A stretch of 64,000 nt of DNA, taken from the NCBI GenBank assembly GCA_014860445.1, contig JACZJT010000065.1, forward strand, positions 1 to 64,000. The letters run 5' to 3'. The notes under the pieces were generated by a model that saw only the letters and a list, made by a program, of their open reading frames with translations, was not told the DNA's origin and did not search any database. Positions 1 to 8,224 of this stretch are shown piece after piece (within the stretch, counting starts at the first letter, position 1; the number at the start of each line of letters is the position of its first letter). Both the position numbers and the translations under genes were made by a program. Source of the DNA: Burkholderiales bacterium (GTDB lineage: Bacteria > Pseudomonadota > Gammaproteobacteria > Burkholderiales > SG8-39).

Positions 1-2219
1 GCGCCAAGGTCGGCAATGACGGTGTAATCACCGCAAAACTCGGCTCTGTGACGCTGGCCGCGGGCAATGCGATGACGCTGGACGTGGCCGGGGACGGCCT
101 GCTCAATGTCACGGTGAACCAAGGTGCCGTCGACGCGCTGGCACAGAACGGCGGCCTGATCCAGGCCGACGGCGGACAGGTGCTGCTGACTGCGCGCTCG
201 GCGGGGAACCTGCTGCAAAGCGCGGTGAACAACACCGGCGTGATCCAGGCGCAGACCATAGAGAACCACAACGGCACCATCAAGCTGATGGGCGACATGC
301 AAAGCGGCACCGTCAACCTGAGCGGCACACTGGATGCTTCGGGCAGGGGCGCGGGGCAGACCGGCGGCAGCGTCACGGCCACCGGCCAGCACGTCGGCCT
401 GTTCGGCGGGCGCATCGACGCCTCCGGCGACGCAGGCGGCGGGACGGTGCTGATCGGCGGCGGCTATCAGGGCAAGAATGCATCAGTACAGAACGCCTCT
501 GCGACCTACATGAGCGCGGACTCGACCATTAGCGCCGACGCGATCAACAGAGGAAACGGCGGCACGGTCGTGCTGTGGTCGGACGGCTCGACGCGCGCAT
601 ACGGCACGGTTACGGCGCGCGGCGGCGCGCAATCGGGAGATGGCGGCCTGATCGAAACTTCAGGCCACTGGCTCGACGTAGGCGGGATCAAGCTCAGTGC
701 CGGCGCACCGCGCGGCCAAAACGGCACCTGGCTGCTCGACCCGGCCGACGTGACCATCACGGGTGCGGCAACGTCCAGCGCGACGAACACCGGCGGCGTC
801 TTCTCGCCGGTTACCGGCGCGAGCTCGTCCAATATAGCCGTCTCCGACATCACGACTATCCTCAGCGGTGTCGGACCGCTAGGCACCAACGTCACGATCA
901 CTACGACGAACACCGGCGCAAGCGGAGGCGGACTTGGCGATATCACCGTAGCTGCGGCGATCACCTGGAACGGAGCCGCGAGCGCGGCTGGTTCGACGAC
1001 ACTGACCTTGAACGCCGTGCGGGACGTGAACATCAACGCGGCGATTTCAGCCACCAGCGGCAATCTGGTGGTGTGTTGTGGACGCGATATCACCGTGGCG
1101 CAGCTTTCTCCTTTTCCTGCCACGCAGACGATCACGACGACCAATGGAAGCGTTCTATTGAGCGCGGGACGCAATATCATTATGAATGGTGCCATGACGA
1201 CAACCGACGGAAACGTTGCACTTTGCGCCGGAGGCGACATAAGCATTACTGGGGCCATGACGCTGACCAGAGGCAGCCAAATTGCCGCCCAGTCGCTCGC
1301 CAGCCTCGGCGTATTGCAAGGCATGACGCTGAGTGCCGGCACTGCTGCGAGCGGGCCGGGACTAGCCGGCGGCGGCGGCGCGGTGAACATTACGCCTGCC
1401 AGCGGCACCATTACCGTTACTCAGGGGGGCGGACCGACAACGGCCGCACCCGTCAACATTATTTACAATCCGCTCTCCTACGCGACGCCGGTGACCGATT
1501 TTTCGGGCAGCTTCACCGCGGGCACCCCGATAACGGTAAAGAGGCTGGTGTTCCCCACTGGTCCGGACAAGACGTTCGACGGCACGACCACGACAACCCT
1601 CACGGCATTGTCGGGCACCCCGGCAGGCGTGACCCTGGTTCCGGGCGCCACGCCCGTTGCCAATTTCGATACCGCGACCGTAGGCGTGGGCAAGCTCATC
1701 ACCTACAGCGGCTATGGCCTCGATGCGACGGGCGGCCTCACTTTTGCCCTCCCGATTCCCTGCTGCGCGCCTGTGGTTCAAAGGACGACCGGGAATATCA
1801 TCGCCGCGCCTGTAATAGTCGTGCCGCCGGTCGTCGTAGTGCCGCCGGTGGCGCCGCCGGTTGTGGTGGTACCGCCGGTCGTCATTGCGCCGCCGGTTGT
1901 CGTAGTGCCGCCGGCCGTCATCGTGCTGCCGGATGGCACAGTAGTGCCCGTTACAGTGCGGCCAGATGGAACGGTAGTGCCCGTTAGTTCGGCAAGCGTT
2001 TCACCCGAAGTGCCGCAACTCGAACTGGCGCCGGTGCTACCGCTGCAGGATCGCTTGAATCTCACCGTGGTAGGTACGGGCGTCAGAATGCCGGAGGTAC
2101 TGCCGCCGGCACCGGTGATCGTGCCGCCGCCGGTCATCGTGCCGCCGCCGGTTGTCGTTCCACCCCCACCGCCGGTCTACGTGCCCCCGGTGCTTCCGCC
2201 CAAACCGGAACGCGGTTAG
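1..2219 (+). CDS. Filamentous-haemagglutinin-like surface exoprotein, C-terminal part (5' truncated by window edge)
   Basis: The reading frame is open from base 3, so the gene starts outside the window and the GTG at 48 is not its true start. The visible ~740 residues are Gly/Ala/Asn/Thr-rich with beta-helix-like repeats (patterns such as GGLIQADGGQVLLTA and GTLDASGRGAGQTGG) typical of two-partner-secretion exoproteins. Near residues 490-560 of the part after base 48 is a YDG-like repeat (KTFDGTTT, then FDTATVGVGK and SGYGL). The C-terminus is a Val/Pro-rich tail. Such proteins are exported by a TpsB partner and work as adhesins; no TpsB is visible, so it may lie upstream. The role as an adhesin is inferred from the family. 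Confidence 0.75.
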   Translation, partial: AKVGNDGVITAKLGSVTLAAGNAMTLDVAGDGLLNVTVNQGAVDALAQNGGLIQADGGQVLLTARSAGNLLQSAVNNTGVIQAQTIENHNGTIKLMGDMQSGTVNLSGTLDASGRGAGQTGGSVTATGQHVGLFGGRIDASGDAGGGTVLIGGGYQGKNASVQNASATYMSADSTISADAINRGNGGTVVLWSDGSTRAYGTVTARGGAQSGDGGLIETSGHWLDVGGIKLSAGAPRGQNGTWLLDPADVTITGAATSSATNTGGVFSPVTGASSSNIAVSDITTILSGVGPLGTNVTITTTNTGASGGGLGDITVAAAITWNGAASAAGSTTLTLNAVRDVNINAAISATSGNLVVCCGRDITVAQLSPFPATQTITTTNGSVLLSAGRNIIMNGAMTTTDGNVALCAGGDISITGAMTLTRGSQIAAQSLASLGVLQGMTLSAGTAASGPGLAGGGGAVNITPASGTITVTQGGGPTTAAPVNIIYNPLSYATPVTDFSGSFTAGTPITVKRLVFPTGPDKTFDGTTTTTLTALSGTPAGVTLVPGATPVANFDTATVGVGKLITYSGYGLDATGGLTFALPIPCCAPVVQRTTGNIIAAPVIVVPPVVVVPPVAPPVVVVPPVVIAPPVVVVPPAVIVLPDGTVVPVTVRPDGTVVPVSSASVSPEVPQLELAPVLPLQDRLNLTVVGTGVRMPEVLPPAPVIVPPPVIVPPPVVVPPPPPVYVPPVLPPKPERG
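1801..2213 (+). repeat. Val/Pro-rich low-complexity coding repeat in the exoprotein tail
   Basis: Two blocks (about 1801-1930 and 2107-2213) consist of iterated codons for VVVPPVV-type units, separated by a segment with a duplicated PDGTVVPV unit. The DNA repeats the trimer cluster gtgccgccggt many times. It is most likely a wall-spanning or spacer stalk at the C-terminus; repeat slippage could vary its length between strains. Confidence 0.7.
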
Positions 2220-2484
2220 GCGCTGCTGGTCCGTTTCATTGCTTCGACCTGCTGGCCGCGGCGGCCGTTCCGCGCTGAGTCCGGCTGGCCGTAGAAAACG
2301 GCGCCCGTCGGCCGTACTCCGCTGAACGCGAGGTGCCGATAGATCAAACTTGTTTTAATCCTTCTGTATGCCACCGCGGCGATAATTCGGACGCTGCGCG
2401 GATAGAACAAGGTTGTCCCAGACCGGACGCAGTGCCGCTTGGAGGTAGAATGGGCCGTCTTCATCACTCCAACGCGAGGTAGTC

Positions 2485-3312
2485 ATGAAACGACTGTGGC
2501 TGGTAGTGGCGTCAGTCCTCATATTGATCGCGATCGGCGCCTATTTCCTGCTGCGGCCTGCGCCGCCGACGGCGCCGCCGGTCGCGATCGTGTCACCCGC
2601 CCCGATCGCGCCGCCCCCCGCGGCCACTGCACCGGAGCCGGCCATCCTTCATCCCGTCCCGGTGCCGCCGGGCATGACCGACGTGCCGCCGGCGGCGCAG
2701 TCCGGCGATTTCGTCGCGAAAAAGATCACCGAACTGCTGGGGAAAAAAGCGGTGCTCACCCACCTCCAGATGGACGATTTCGTGCGCCGCATCGTCGCGA
2801 CCGTGGACAATCTGCCGCGCTCGCTCGCACCGCCGCGCCGCTGGCCGATCAACCCCACGCCCGGGCGCTTCAGCGTCGATGCGGGCGATGGAGGCAAAGT
2901 CATCAGCGCGAACAACGCCGCCCGCTACGCGCCTTTCGTCGCGCTGGTCGAATCCGTGGACGCGGCGCGCGCGGTTGCGCTCTACCAGCAGCTCTACCCG
3001 CTGTTTCAGATCGCCTACGAAAATCTCGGCTATCCGCGCAAACACTTCAACGATCGCCTGGTCGCGGTGATCGACCATCTGCTCGCGACGCCCGAACCGG
3101 CGGGCGCGCTGAAAGTCGAAGTGCCCGTAATCCAGGGCCCGCTCAAGACGACGCGACCGTGGCTGCTGTACCAATTTTCCGACCCGGCCCTCGAGGGCCT
3201 GTCCAGTGGACAGAAGATCCTCCTGCGCACGGGATTGGACAATGAAAAGCGCCTGAAGGCGAAACTCGCCGAGTACCGCAAGCTGCTTGCGAGCGGTAAC
3301 ACGCGTCGCTAA
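2485..3312 (+). CDS. DUF3014 family membrane-anchored protein
   Basis: A 275-residue protein with one N-terminal membrane helix (residues about 3-23), a Pro/Ala-rich linker to about 60, then a conserved domain. The run LGKKAVLTHLQMDDFVRR, followed by VATVDNLPR and WPINPTPGRF, is characteristic of DUF3014. The biochemical role of the family is unknown; the topology predicts a periplasmic domain tethered to the inner membrane. GAGG lies just upstream of the ATG. The TAA stop (3310-3312) falls inside the left end of a mobile-looking palindromic element (3309-3447), so that element supplies the stop codon. Confidence 0.8.
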   Translation: MKRLWLVVASVLILIAIGAYFLLRPAPPTAPPVAIVSPAPIAPPPAATAPEPAILHPVPVPPGMTDVPPAAQSGDFVAKKITELLGKKAVLTHLQMDDFVRRIVATVDNLPRSLAPPRRWPINPTPGRFSVDAGDGGKVISANNAARYAPFVALVESVDAARAVALYQQLYPLFQIAYENLGYPRKHFNDRLVAVIDHLLATPEPAGALKVEVPVIQGPLKTTRPWLLYQFSDPALEGLSSGQKILLRTGLDNEKRLKAKLAEYRKLLASGNTRR

Positions 3313-3447
3313 GAGCGGATTCCAGAATGAAACTTTCAAGCTCTGTCATTCCGAGCGAAGCGAGGAATCTGCTTTTAGATCCGATAAGAAGCAGATTCCT
3401 CAGCCTACGGCTTCGGAATGACAGTTGATTATGGAATGAAGTCTTAG
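3309..3447. repeat. Complete palindromic element, copy 1 (about 139 bp)
   Basis: The inner core 3344-3423 starts TGTCATTCCGAGCGAAGCGA and ends CTTCGGAATGACA; its halves pair into a long hairpin (AATCTGCTT against AAGCAGATT). The outer arms are 35 nt on the left and 24 nt on the right. The first 24 nt of the left arm match the reverse complement of the right arm at 17 of 24 positions and begin CTAAGAG. The same architecture recurs at 6290-6427 and 20921-21060. It resembles a MITE or REP-type non-autonomous element. Confidence 0.8.
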
Positions 3448-3470
3448 CGTAATTTTCAGGAGCTTGCACC

Positions 3471-4013
3471 ATGTCGCGACTGAAGATGGTTTCACCCGAG
3501 CCCGAGGATCCCGCGCTCAAGCAGATGTTCGATGAAGTCCGCGCGCGCGGCACCGCGCTGCCCAATCTGTATCGCGTAATCGGGATCGCGCCGCCGATGC
3601 TGCGCGCCTGGCTGGATTTTGCCTGGCCGCTGCGCATGCAGGCGAAGACGCCGCGGCGCCTGCGCGAGCTGCTGATCCTGCGCGGCGCGCAAATTGCCGG
3701 CGCCCGCTACGAATGGGTGCATCACAAGTCGATGGCGCTGACGGCGGGCGTGACGCAGGCGCAGATCGACGCGCTCGCCGGCTGGGAGCAATCCGGATTG
3801 TTCGACGCGCGCGAGCAGGCCGTACTGCGGCTCGCCGAAGAAGTGACGCGCGGGCCGGCTGCCTCGGCCGCCTGCATCCAGTCGCTCAGGGATCAGAACT
3901 TCAGCGAAGCCGAGGTCGTGGAACTCACGCTTACCTCGAGTTTTTACGTGTGCGTGGCGCGCTTTCTGCAATCGATGGACGTCGACCTGGAAGAGGGGCT
4001 GAAGGACGACTGA
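3471..4013 (+). CDS. Carboxymuconolactone decarboxylase (CMD/AhpD-like) family protein
   Basis: A 180-residue all-helical CMD-fold protein. The core RLRELLILRGAQIAGARYEW with EWVHH at residues 81-85 matches the conserved CMD helix, but the CxxC pair of true AhpD peroxidases is absent. Peroxidase activity is therefore unlikely; a lyase/decarboxylase or an uncharacterised role is more plausible. AGGAG sits 8 nt before the ATG. It stands alone between repeat elements, so its neighbours give no pathway. Confidence 0.8.
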   Translation: MSRLKMVSPEPEDPALKQMFDEVRARGTALPNLYRVIGIAPPMLRAWLDFAWPLRMQAKTPRRLRELLILRGAQIAGARYEWVHHKSMALTAGVTQAQIDALAGWEQSGLFDAREQAVLRLAEEVTRGPAASAACIQSLRDQNFSEAEVVELTLTSSFYVCVARFLQSMDVDLEEGLKDD

Positions 4014-4039
4014 AACGGCGCGGTGCGCGAAGCGCTAAC

Positions 4040-4121
4040 AGGCTGTTGAAATTCGCTTGCCGAAGGGATTGCACGCAAATTTGGCAAGGCGGTCTCAGAG
4101 GGAAGCGAATTTCGACAGCCT
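4040..4121. repeat. Second type of palindromic intergenic element
   Basis: The left arm AGGCTGTTGAAATTCGCTT (4040-4058) and right arm AAGCGAATTTCGACAGCCT (4103-4121) are inverted repeats of 19 bp with one mismatch, separated by 44 bp. The sequence is unrelated to the TGTCATTCCGAG family. It lies between convergent genes, directly before a terminator hairpin. It could be a small non-autonomous element or a folded RNA signal. Confidence 0.6.
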
Positions 4122-4138
4122 CCGAATTGGGGGATATG

Positions 4139-4161
4139 AAAGGGGGCATGCCCCCTTTTTC
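4139..4161. terminator. Bidirectional rho-independent terminator
   Basis: AAAGGGGGCATGCCCCCTTT is a perfect palindrome followed by further T residues. It sits between the convergent CMD-family gene (ends 4013) and MOSC gene (ends 4171) and can serve both strands. Confidence 0.75.
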
Positions 4162-4170
4162 AACACCCCG

Positions 4171-4830
4171 CTATTTGTTCAGGCGCTCCAGGCGCTTCTC
4201 GATTTGCGTGCGCCACTCCGTCGACAGTTCCGGCACCTCCAGCGCGCGCGACAGGATGCCCGCGGCGTCCTTGCCCCCGCGCCGCATGTAGGCTTCGAAC
4301 AGCGCCTTTATCGCAACCCTGCCGCGGCCACGCGCCACCCGCTCCACGGGATCACCCGCCGCGATCTCACCTTCACGCAGCACGCTCAAGTAGAAACCGG
4401 TGCGCGCGGATTCGGAAAACAACTTTGGAACGGTCTCGTCTCCGAATCGAATGCCGAGCTTGAAACAGGGCACTCTGGGCTGGCTGATCGCGAACAGGGC
4501 GCTCCCTATCTCCAGCTGGTCGCCGACGCAGCACCGGGATTCATCCAGCCCGGCAACGGTGAGGTTCTCGCCGAACTGGCCGTAGTCCATTTCATCCCGG
4601 CCGAGCAGCGCGCGCCAGTAGGCATAGTGATCGAGCGAATAGGCGTACACCGCCTTGTGCGCGCCGCCGTGGTTGTCCAGGTCGGCCTGTCCGTCGCCCG
4701 CAAGATTGGTTCGCCCGACGCGCACGGGACCGCTCACCGCCGCCTTGAAGATGCCCGTCTTGATCAGGCTGTTTCCATACTGCACCTCGGTCGGTGGCGA
4801 CACGTTCACGGATTTCAGCAGCATGCTCAT
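4171..4830 (-). CDS. MOSC domain-containing protein (YiiM-like)
   Basis: A 219-residue MOSC protein. Conserved elements include GDGQADLDNHGGAHKAVYAY, the FGENLTVAGLDES stretch and the PRVPCFKL motif carrying the conserved Cys. MOSC domains bind molybdenum-cofactor intermediates or carry persulfide sulfur; E. coli YiiM detoxifies N-hydroxylated bases. The ATG at 4830 has AGGA upstream; a second ATG lies two codons in. It is co-directional with the ROK kinase upstream but 30 bp apart and not obviously related in function. Confidence 0.85.
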   Translation of the reverse strand: MSMLLKSVNVSPPTEVQYGNSLIKTGIFKAAVSGPVRVGRTNLAGDGQADLDNHGGAHKAVYAYSLDHYAYWRALLGRDEMDYGQFGENLTVAGLDESRCCVGDQLEIGSALFAISQPRVPCFKLGIRFGDETVPKLFSESARTGFYLSVLREGEIAAGDPVERVARGRGRVAIKALFEAYMRRGGKDAAGILSRALEVPELSTEWRTQIEKRLERLNK

Positions 4831-4860
4831 TGCCCGTCTTCCTCGCTTGGTCCGGCCGTT

Positions 4861-5550
4861 TCAGGCCCGCTTTGCGCGCTTCGGTTCCCGCGCGTCCCAC
4901 AATCGAAAGCCGCCCAGGAACGCATGACTGTTGTCACCGAGGCGGGTTTGCGGCGGCAGTGTTCCCAGCTTGCGCGCATTGCCTCCGCCGAGCACGATGT
5001 AATCGGGCAACAGGGCCTTGCGAAACCCCTCCACGACCTCCCTGACCTTGCCGCGCCATTTCTTGTTGCCGAGGCGCTCGCGGCCCAGTTTGCCGACACA
5101 GTCTTCGTAGGTCAGGGTGCGCGAGTAGGGCAGATGTCCCAGTTCCAGCGCCGCGATCGCGCCGTCGATGATCAGCGCAGAGCCCAGGCCCGTTCCCAGA
5201 CCGAGGAACAGCATCTTTCCGCCTTCGTAGGCGCCCAGCGCCTGCATTGCCGCATCGTTGATGAGCTTTACGCGGCATCCGAACGCCGCCTGAAAATCGA
5301 AGCCGACCCAGCCCGAACCCAGGTTATGCGGTTCGACCGCGATTTTCCCGTCGCGAACCACGCCGGGATAGCCGATCGTCACCGCATCGTAGCGCCAGCC
5401 CTTGGTGATGCGCAGCGCCCGCCGCACCATGCCGGCGGGGGTGAGCTTCGGACCGGATCGGAACTTGACCGGGCGCTTGTGGTGGGTCGCGACGCACTTG
5501 ACGCTGGAGCCGCCGACGTCGATCACGAGTAGGTTCATCCGCTTTTCCAT
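4861..5550 (-). CDS. ROK family sugar kinase, polyphosphate-glucokinase-like
   Basis: A 229-residue actin-fold kinase. The phosphate-1 loop VIDVGGSSVK lies near the N-terminus, NDAAMQALGAYEGG carries the catalytic Asp region, and LGLGTGLGSALIIDG is the phosphate-2 motif. The size and absence of an HTH or zinc motif point to a glucokinase of the ROK/PpgK type rather than a ROK repressor. Polyphosphate use is an inference from overall similarity. The frame is open further upstream to 5607, but I chose the ATG at 5550, which has AGGA 11 nt before it and a typical N-terminus. Confidence 0.75.
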   Translation of the reverse strand: MEKRMNLLVIDVGGSSVKCVATHHKRPVKFRSGPKLTPAGMVRRALRITKGWRYDAVTIGYPGVVRDGKIAVEPHNLGSGWVGFDFQAAFGCRVKLINDAAMQALGAYEGGKMLFLGLGTGLGSALIIDGAIAALELGHLPYSRTLTYEDCVGKLGRERLGNKKWRGKVREVVEGFRKALLPDYIVLGGGNARKLGTLPPQTRLGDNSHAFLGGFRLWDAREPKRAKRA

Positions 5551-5831
5551 ACCGACACATTTCCTATTCTCGCCTCGATCGAACATTGCCGGGCGATCGT
5601 TTGTCAAATCAGGCCATCGACTGGATTATCCTACATCGCCACCGCCTTGCCGCGCGCGCTGCGCTTCGCCGCATCCATCCGCCTCCTGCCGCTGCTCCGG
5701 AACTGCATCGCGATATATCGTAAAACGCCGAAACTCCAGTATCCATGCGGTTCTTCACGATATGCCCCAATTGCCACCGCGACGCCTGATGGCGCTGACT
5801 CTGAAGTCCATTCGGCGTAAAATTCGATTCA

Positions 5832-6239
5832 ATGACTGAACCGGTAAAACTCCCCGAAGGCCGGGAACCCGTGCTGCGGGTGCTGCCCATGCCCGCCGAC
5901 GCCAACCACCACGGCGATATTTTCGGCGGCTGGATCATGGCGCAGGTCGACCTTGCCGGCGGAATTCTCGCCGGGCGCCACGCGCGCGGCCGCGTCGCCA
6001 CGGTGGCGGTGAATTCCTTTCAGTTCAAACAACCGGTACAGATCGGCGACCTGCTCTCCTTCTACGCGGAGATCGTGCGCGTGGGCAACACTTCGATCAC
6101 CATCAATGTCGAGGTATATGCGCAGCGCAACCCCGAGGAAATCGAAGTCGTCAAGGTGACCGAGGCCACGCTCACCTACGTTGCGACCGACAAGGACCGC
6201 CGGCCGCGCAAGGTGGAGCCGCTGGCGGCGAAAAAATAG
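5832..6239 (+). CDS. Acyl-CoA thioesterase, YciA-like hotdog protein
   Basis: A 135-residue single hotdog domain. ADANHHGDIFGGWIMAQVD is the diagnostic N-terminal block (in YciA the Asp and Gly residues line the active site), followed by VAVNSFQFKQPVQIGDLL and NPEEIEVVKVTEATLTYV. Family members hydrolyse short- to long-chain acyl-CoAs to free acid and CoA. No clear Shine-Dalgarno sequence precedes the ATG. It is flanked downstream by a repeat element, so it is probably monocistronic. Confidence 0.85.
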   Translation: MTEPVKLPEGREPVLRVLPMPADANHHGDIFGGWIMAQVDLAGGILAGRHARGRVATVAVNSFQFKQPVQIGDLLSFYAEIVRVGNTSITINVEVYAQRNPEEIEVVKVTEATLTYVATDKDRRPRKVEPLAAKK

Positions 6240-6289
6240 ACCGCGCTCACCTGCTTTGGTCCTTGCAACATTCGTTTTGCGGCGGCTTC

Positions 6290-6427
6290 CTGGAGAGCAT
6301 TCCAGAACGAAGGATCTAAAATTTGTCATTCCGAGCATAGCGAGGAATCTGCTTTTGAATCGAACAAAAAGCAGATTCCTCGGCCTGCGGCCTCGGAATG
6401 ACAGTTACCTGTGATAGAGCTTCTTAG
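6290..6427. repeat. Complete palindromic element, copy 2 (about 138 bp)
   Basis: The core 6324-6403 runs from TGTCATTCCGAGCATAGCGA to CCTCGGAATGACA with AATCTGCTT/AAGCAGATT pairing. The left arm is 34 nt and the right arm 24 nt ending CTTAG, the same spacing as at 3309-3447 and 20921-21060. The outer arms have diverged more than in the other two complete copies. Confidence 0.75.
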
Positions 6428-6466
6428 TATCATGCTGCTTTCTTTTCACGGCGGAGTGTTCGTCCC

Positions 6467-7312
6467 ATGAAAGACTTTCAAGGCAAGGTGGCGGTCATCA
6501 CAGGCGGTGCGAGCGGGCTCGGGCGCGCCATGGCCGGGCGATTCGCGCGCGAGGGCATGTGCATCGTGCTTGCCGACGTCGAACCCGATGCGCTCGCCAA
6601 GGCCGAAAAGGAAATGAAGGCCGCCGGCGCGAAGGTCATCGGCGTGCGCACCGATGTCTCCAAGGCAGCCGAGGTCGAAGCGCTGGCGCAAAAAACCCTC
6701 GCAGCCTTCGGCGCGGTGCACCTGCTGGCGAATAACGCCGGCGTCGCGCCGCTGGGCAACGCCTGGGAGAACAGCGTCGCCGACTGGGAATGGATCATGG
6801 GCGTCAACCTCTGGGGCGTGATCCATGGGGTGCGTGTGTTCACGCCGATCATGCTCGCGCAGAATAGCGAAGCCCACATCGTCAATACCGCTTCGGTCTC
6901 GGGCCTGCTCTCGCCGCCGGGTTCGGCCATGTACAACGTCACCAAGCACGCGGTGGTGACCCTCACCGAAACCCTGTACCACGATCTGGCGCTGAAGCAG
7001 GCGCGCATAGGCTGTTCCGTGCTCTGCCCGGCCTATGTGCCGAGCGGGATCGTCGATTCGGAACGCAACCGTCCGGCAACGCTGCAAAATCCGGCCGAGG
7101 AAAAGACGGTGGAGCAGCAGGCGCGCGAGGCGCTGCTGCGCAAGGCTGTCACTTCGGGAAAAATCTCGGCCGATGACGTGGCGCAAAAAGTGTATGAGGC
7201 GGTGCGCGACGAGCGCTTCTACATCCTCACCCATCCGCGCATCAAACCCTCGATCCAGTGGCGCATGGAAGACATCCTGCAGGAGCGCAATCCCACCAAT
7301 CCGATGGGCTGA
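6467..7312 (+). CDS. SDR family oxidoreductase
   Basis: A 281-residue classical short-chain dehydrogenase. The cofactor loop TGGASGLG is at residues 12-19, D39 after the second strand suggests NAD(H) preference, NNAG is at 89-92, the catalytic Ser is near 143, and Y156/K160 form YNVTK. The C-terminal extension (residues about 195-281) is longer than in FabG. The substrate is unknown; relatives oxidise or reduce diverse alcohols and ketones. GGAG lies about 10 nt upstream of the ATG. It is isolated on the plus strand with a repeat element immediately upstream. Confidence 0.85.
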   Translation: MKDFQGKVAVITGGASGLGRAMAGRFAREGMCIVLADVEPDALAKAEKEMKAAGAKVIGVRTDVSKAAEVEALAQKTLAAFGAVHLLANNAGVAPLGNAWENSVADWEWIMGVNLWGVIHGVRVFTPIMLAQNSEAHIVNTASVSGLLSPPGSAMYNVTKHAVVTLTETLYHDLALKQARIGCSVLCPAYVPSGIVDSERNRPATLQNPAEEKTVEQQAREALLRKAVTSGKISADDVAQKVYEAVRDERFYILTHPRIKPSIQWRMEDILQERNPTNPMG

Positions 7313-7330
7313 ACCAAATTCGCTTCGTGC

Positions 7331-8056
7331 CTAAAGCATGGGCCCCGGCTTTCCGAGCGCCTGCTCGGTGAGCTGGCGTATCAGCCAGTCATAGGCCTCG
7401 TCCACCGAATCGGTGCGATGCACCAGGTTCACGTCCTCCGCCGCGATGGTGCCGTGGCGCACCAGCGCGTCGAAGTCGATCACCTCGCGCCAGTACTCCG
7501 TACCGAACAACACGATGGGCATGGGTTTGGTCATGCGCTTGGTTTGCACCAAAGTCAGGATTTCGAAGAGTTCATCGAGGGTGCCGTAACCGCCGGGGAA
7601 AACCACGACCGCCTTGGCCATGTAGGCGAGCCAGAACTTGCGCATGAAGAAATAGTGAAAATGGAAAGCGAGTTCCCGCGTCACGTGGGTGTTGACGCCC
7701 TCCTCGCGCGGCAGGGAAATGCTCAATCCGACATTGCGCCCGTGTGCCTCGGAAGCGCCGCGGTTCGCGGCTTCCATGATGCCTGGCCCGCCCCCGGTAC
7801 ACACGACGAAGCGCCGCTGCGCCACCGGATCGAGCCCCTTGGACCACTGGGTCACGCGAAATGCGAGGGAGCGCGCGGCCTCGTACCATGTCGAGCCCTT
7901 CGCGATGCGCGCCGAGCCGAAAAACACGATGGTGTCTTCGACGTTCTCCGCCTCGAGCCGGCTTTTCGGCTCGAGATACTCGGCCAGGATGCGCAGTGCG
8001 CGCGCCTCCTTGCTGTTGATGAATTCCGGATTTCGATACGCCTTGATCGGTTTCAA
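7331..8056 (-). CDS. LOG family protein (cytokinin nucleoside monophosphate phosphoribohydrolase-like)
   Basis: A 241-residue Rossmann-fold LOG protein. GGGPGIMEAANRG (88-100) and PGGYGTLDE (154-162) are the two signature motifs that bind phosphoribose and hold the catalytic Arg/Glu. The family cleaves AMP-type nucleotides to base and ribose 5-phosphate and was formerly misnamed lysine decarboxylase. The start is a TTG at 8056 preceded by AAGGG at suitable spacing; no in-frame ATG gives a sensible N-terminus. The intergenic region to the divergent cyclase gene should hold both promoters. Confidence 0.85.
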   Translation of the reverse strand: MKPIKAYRNPEFINSKEARALRILAEYLEPKSRLEAENVEDTIVFFGSARIAKGSTWYEAARSLAFRVTQWSKGLDPVAQRRFVVCTGGGPGIMEAANRGASEAHGRNVGLSISLPREEGVNTHVTRELAFHFHYFFMRKFWLAYMAKAVVVFPGGYGTLDELFEILTLVQTKRMTKPMPIVLFGTEYWREVIDFDALVRHGTIAAEDVNLVHRTDSVDEAYDWLIRQLTEQALGKPGPML

Positions 8057-8224
8057 TTTCGCACCCTTGATTGACTTTCACGGTTGTCGAGCCCCGGCCG
8101 CCGCCGACCGTGACGTTCGCATAGAGGGCAAGTCTACGCTTCGACCGCCGGTTCGGGGGCGCAGGCCAATTGCCCCTCTGCGTCCAAGCTGGCATGATTC
8201 GTCAAAGGACCAAAGATCGCCAGA

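Noticed and set aside
7331-8056. Lysine decarboxylase
   Set aside because: This is an old misannotation; the GGGPGIMEAANRG and PGGYGTLDE motifs define LOG phosphoribohydrolases.
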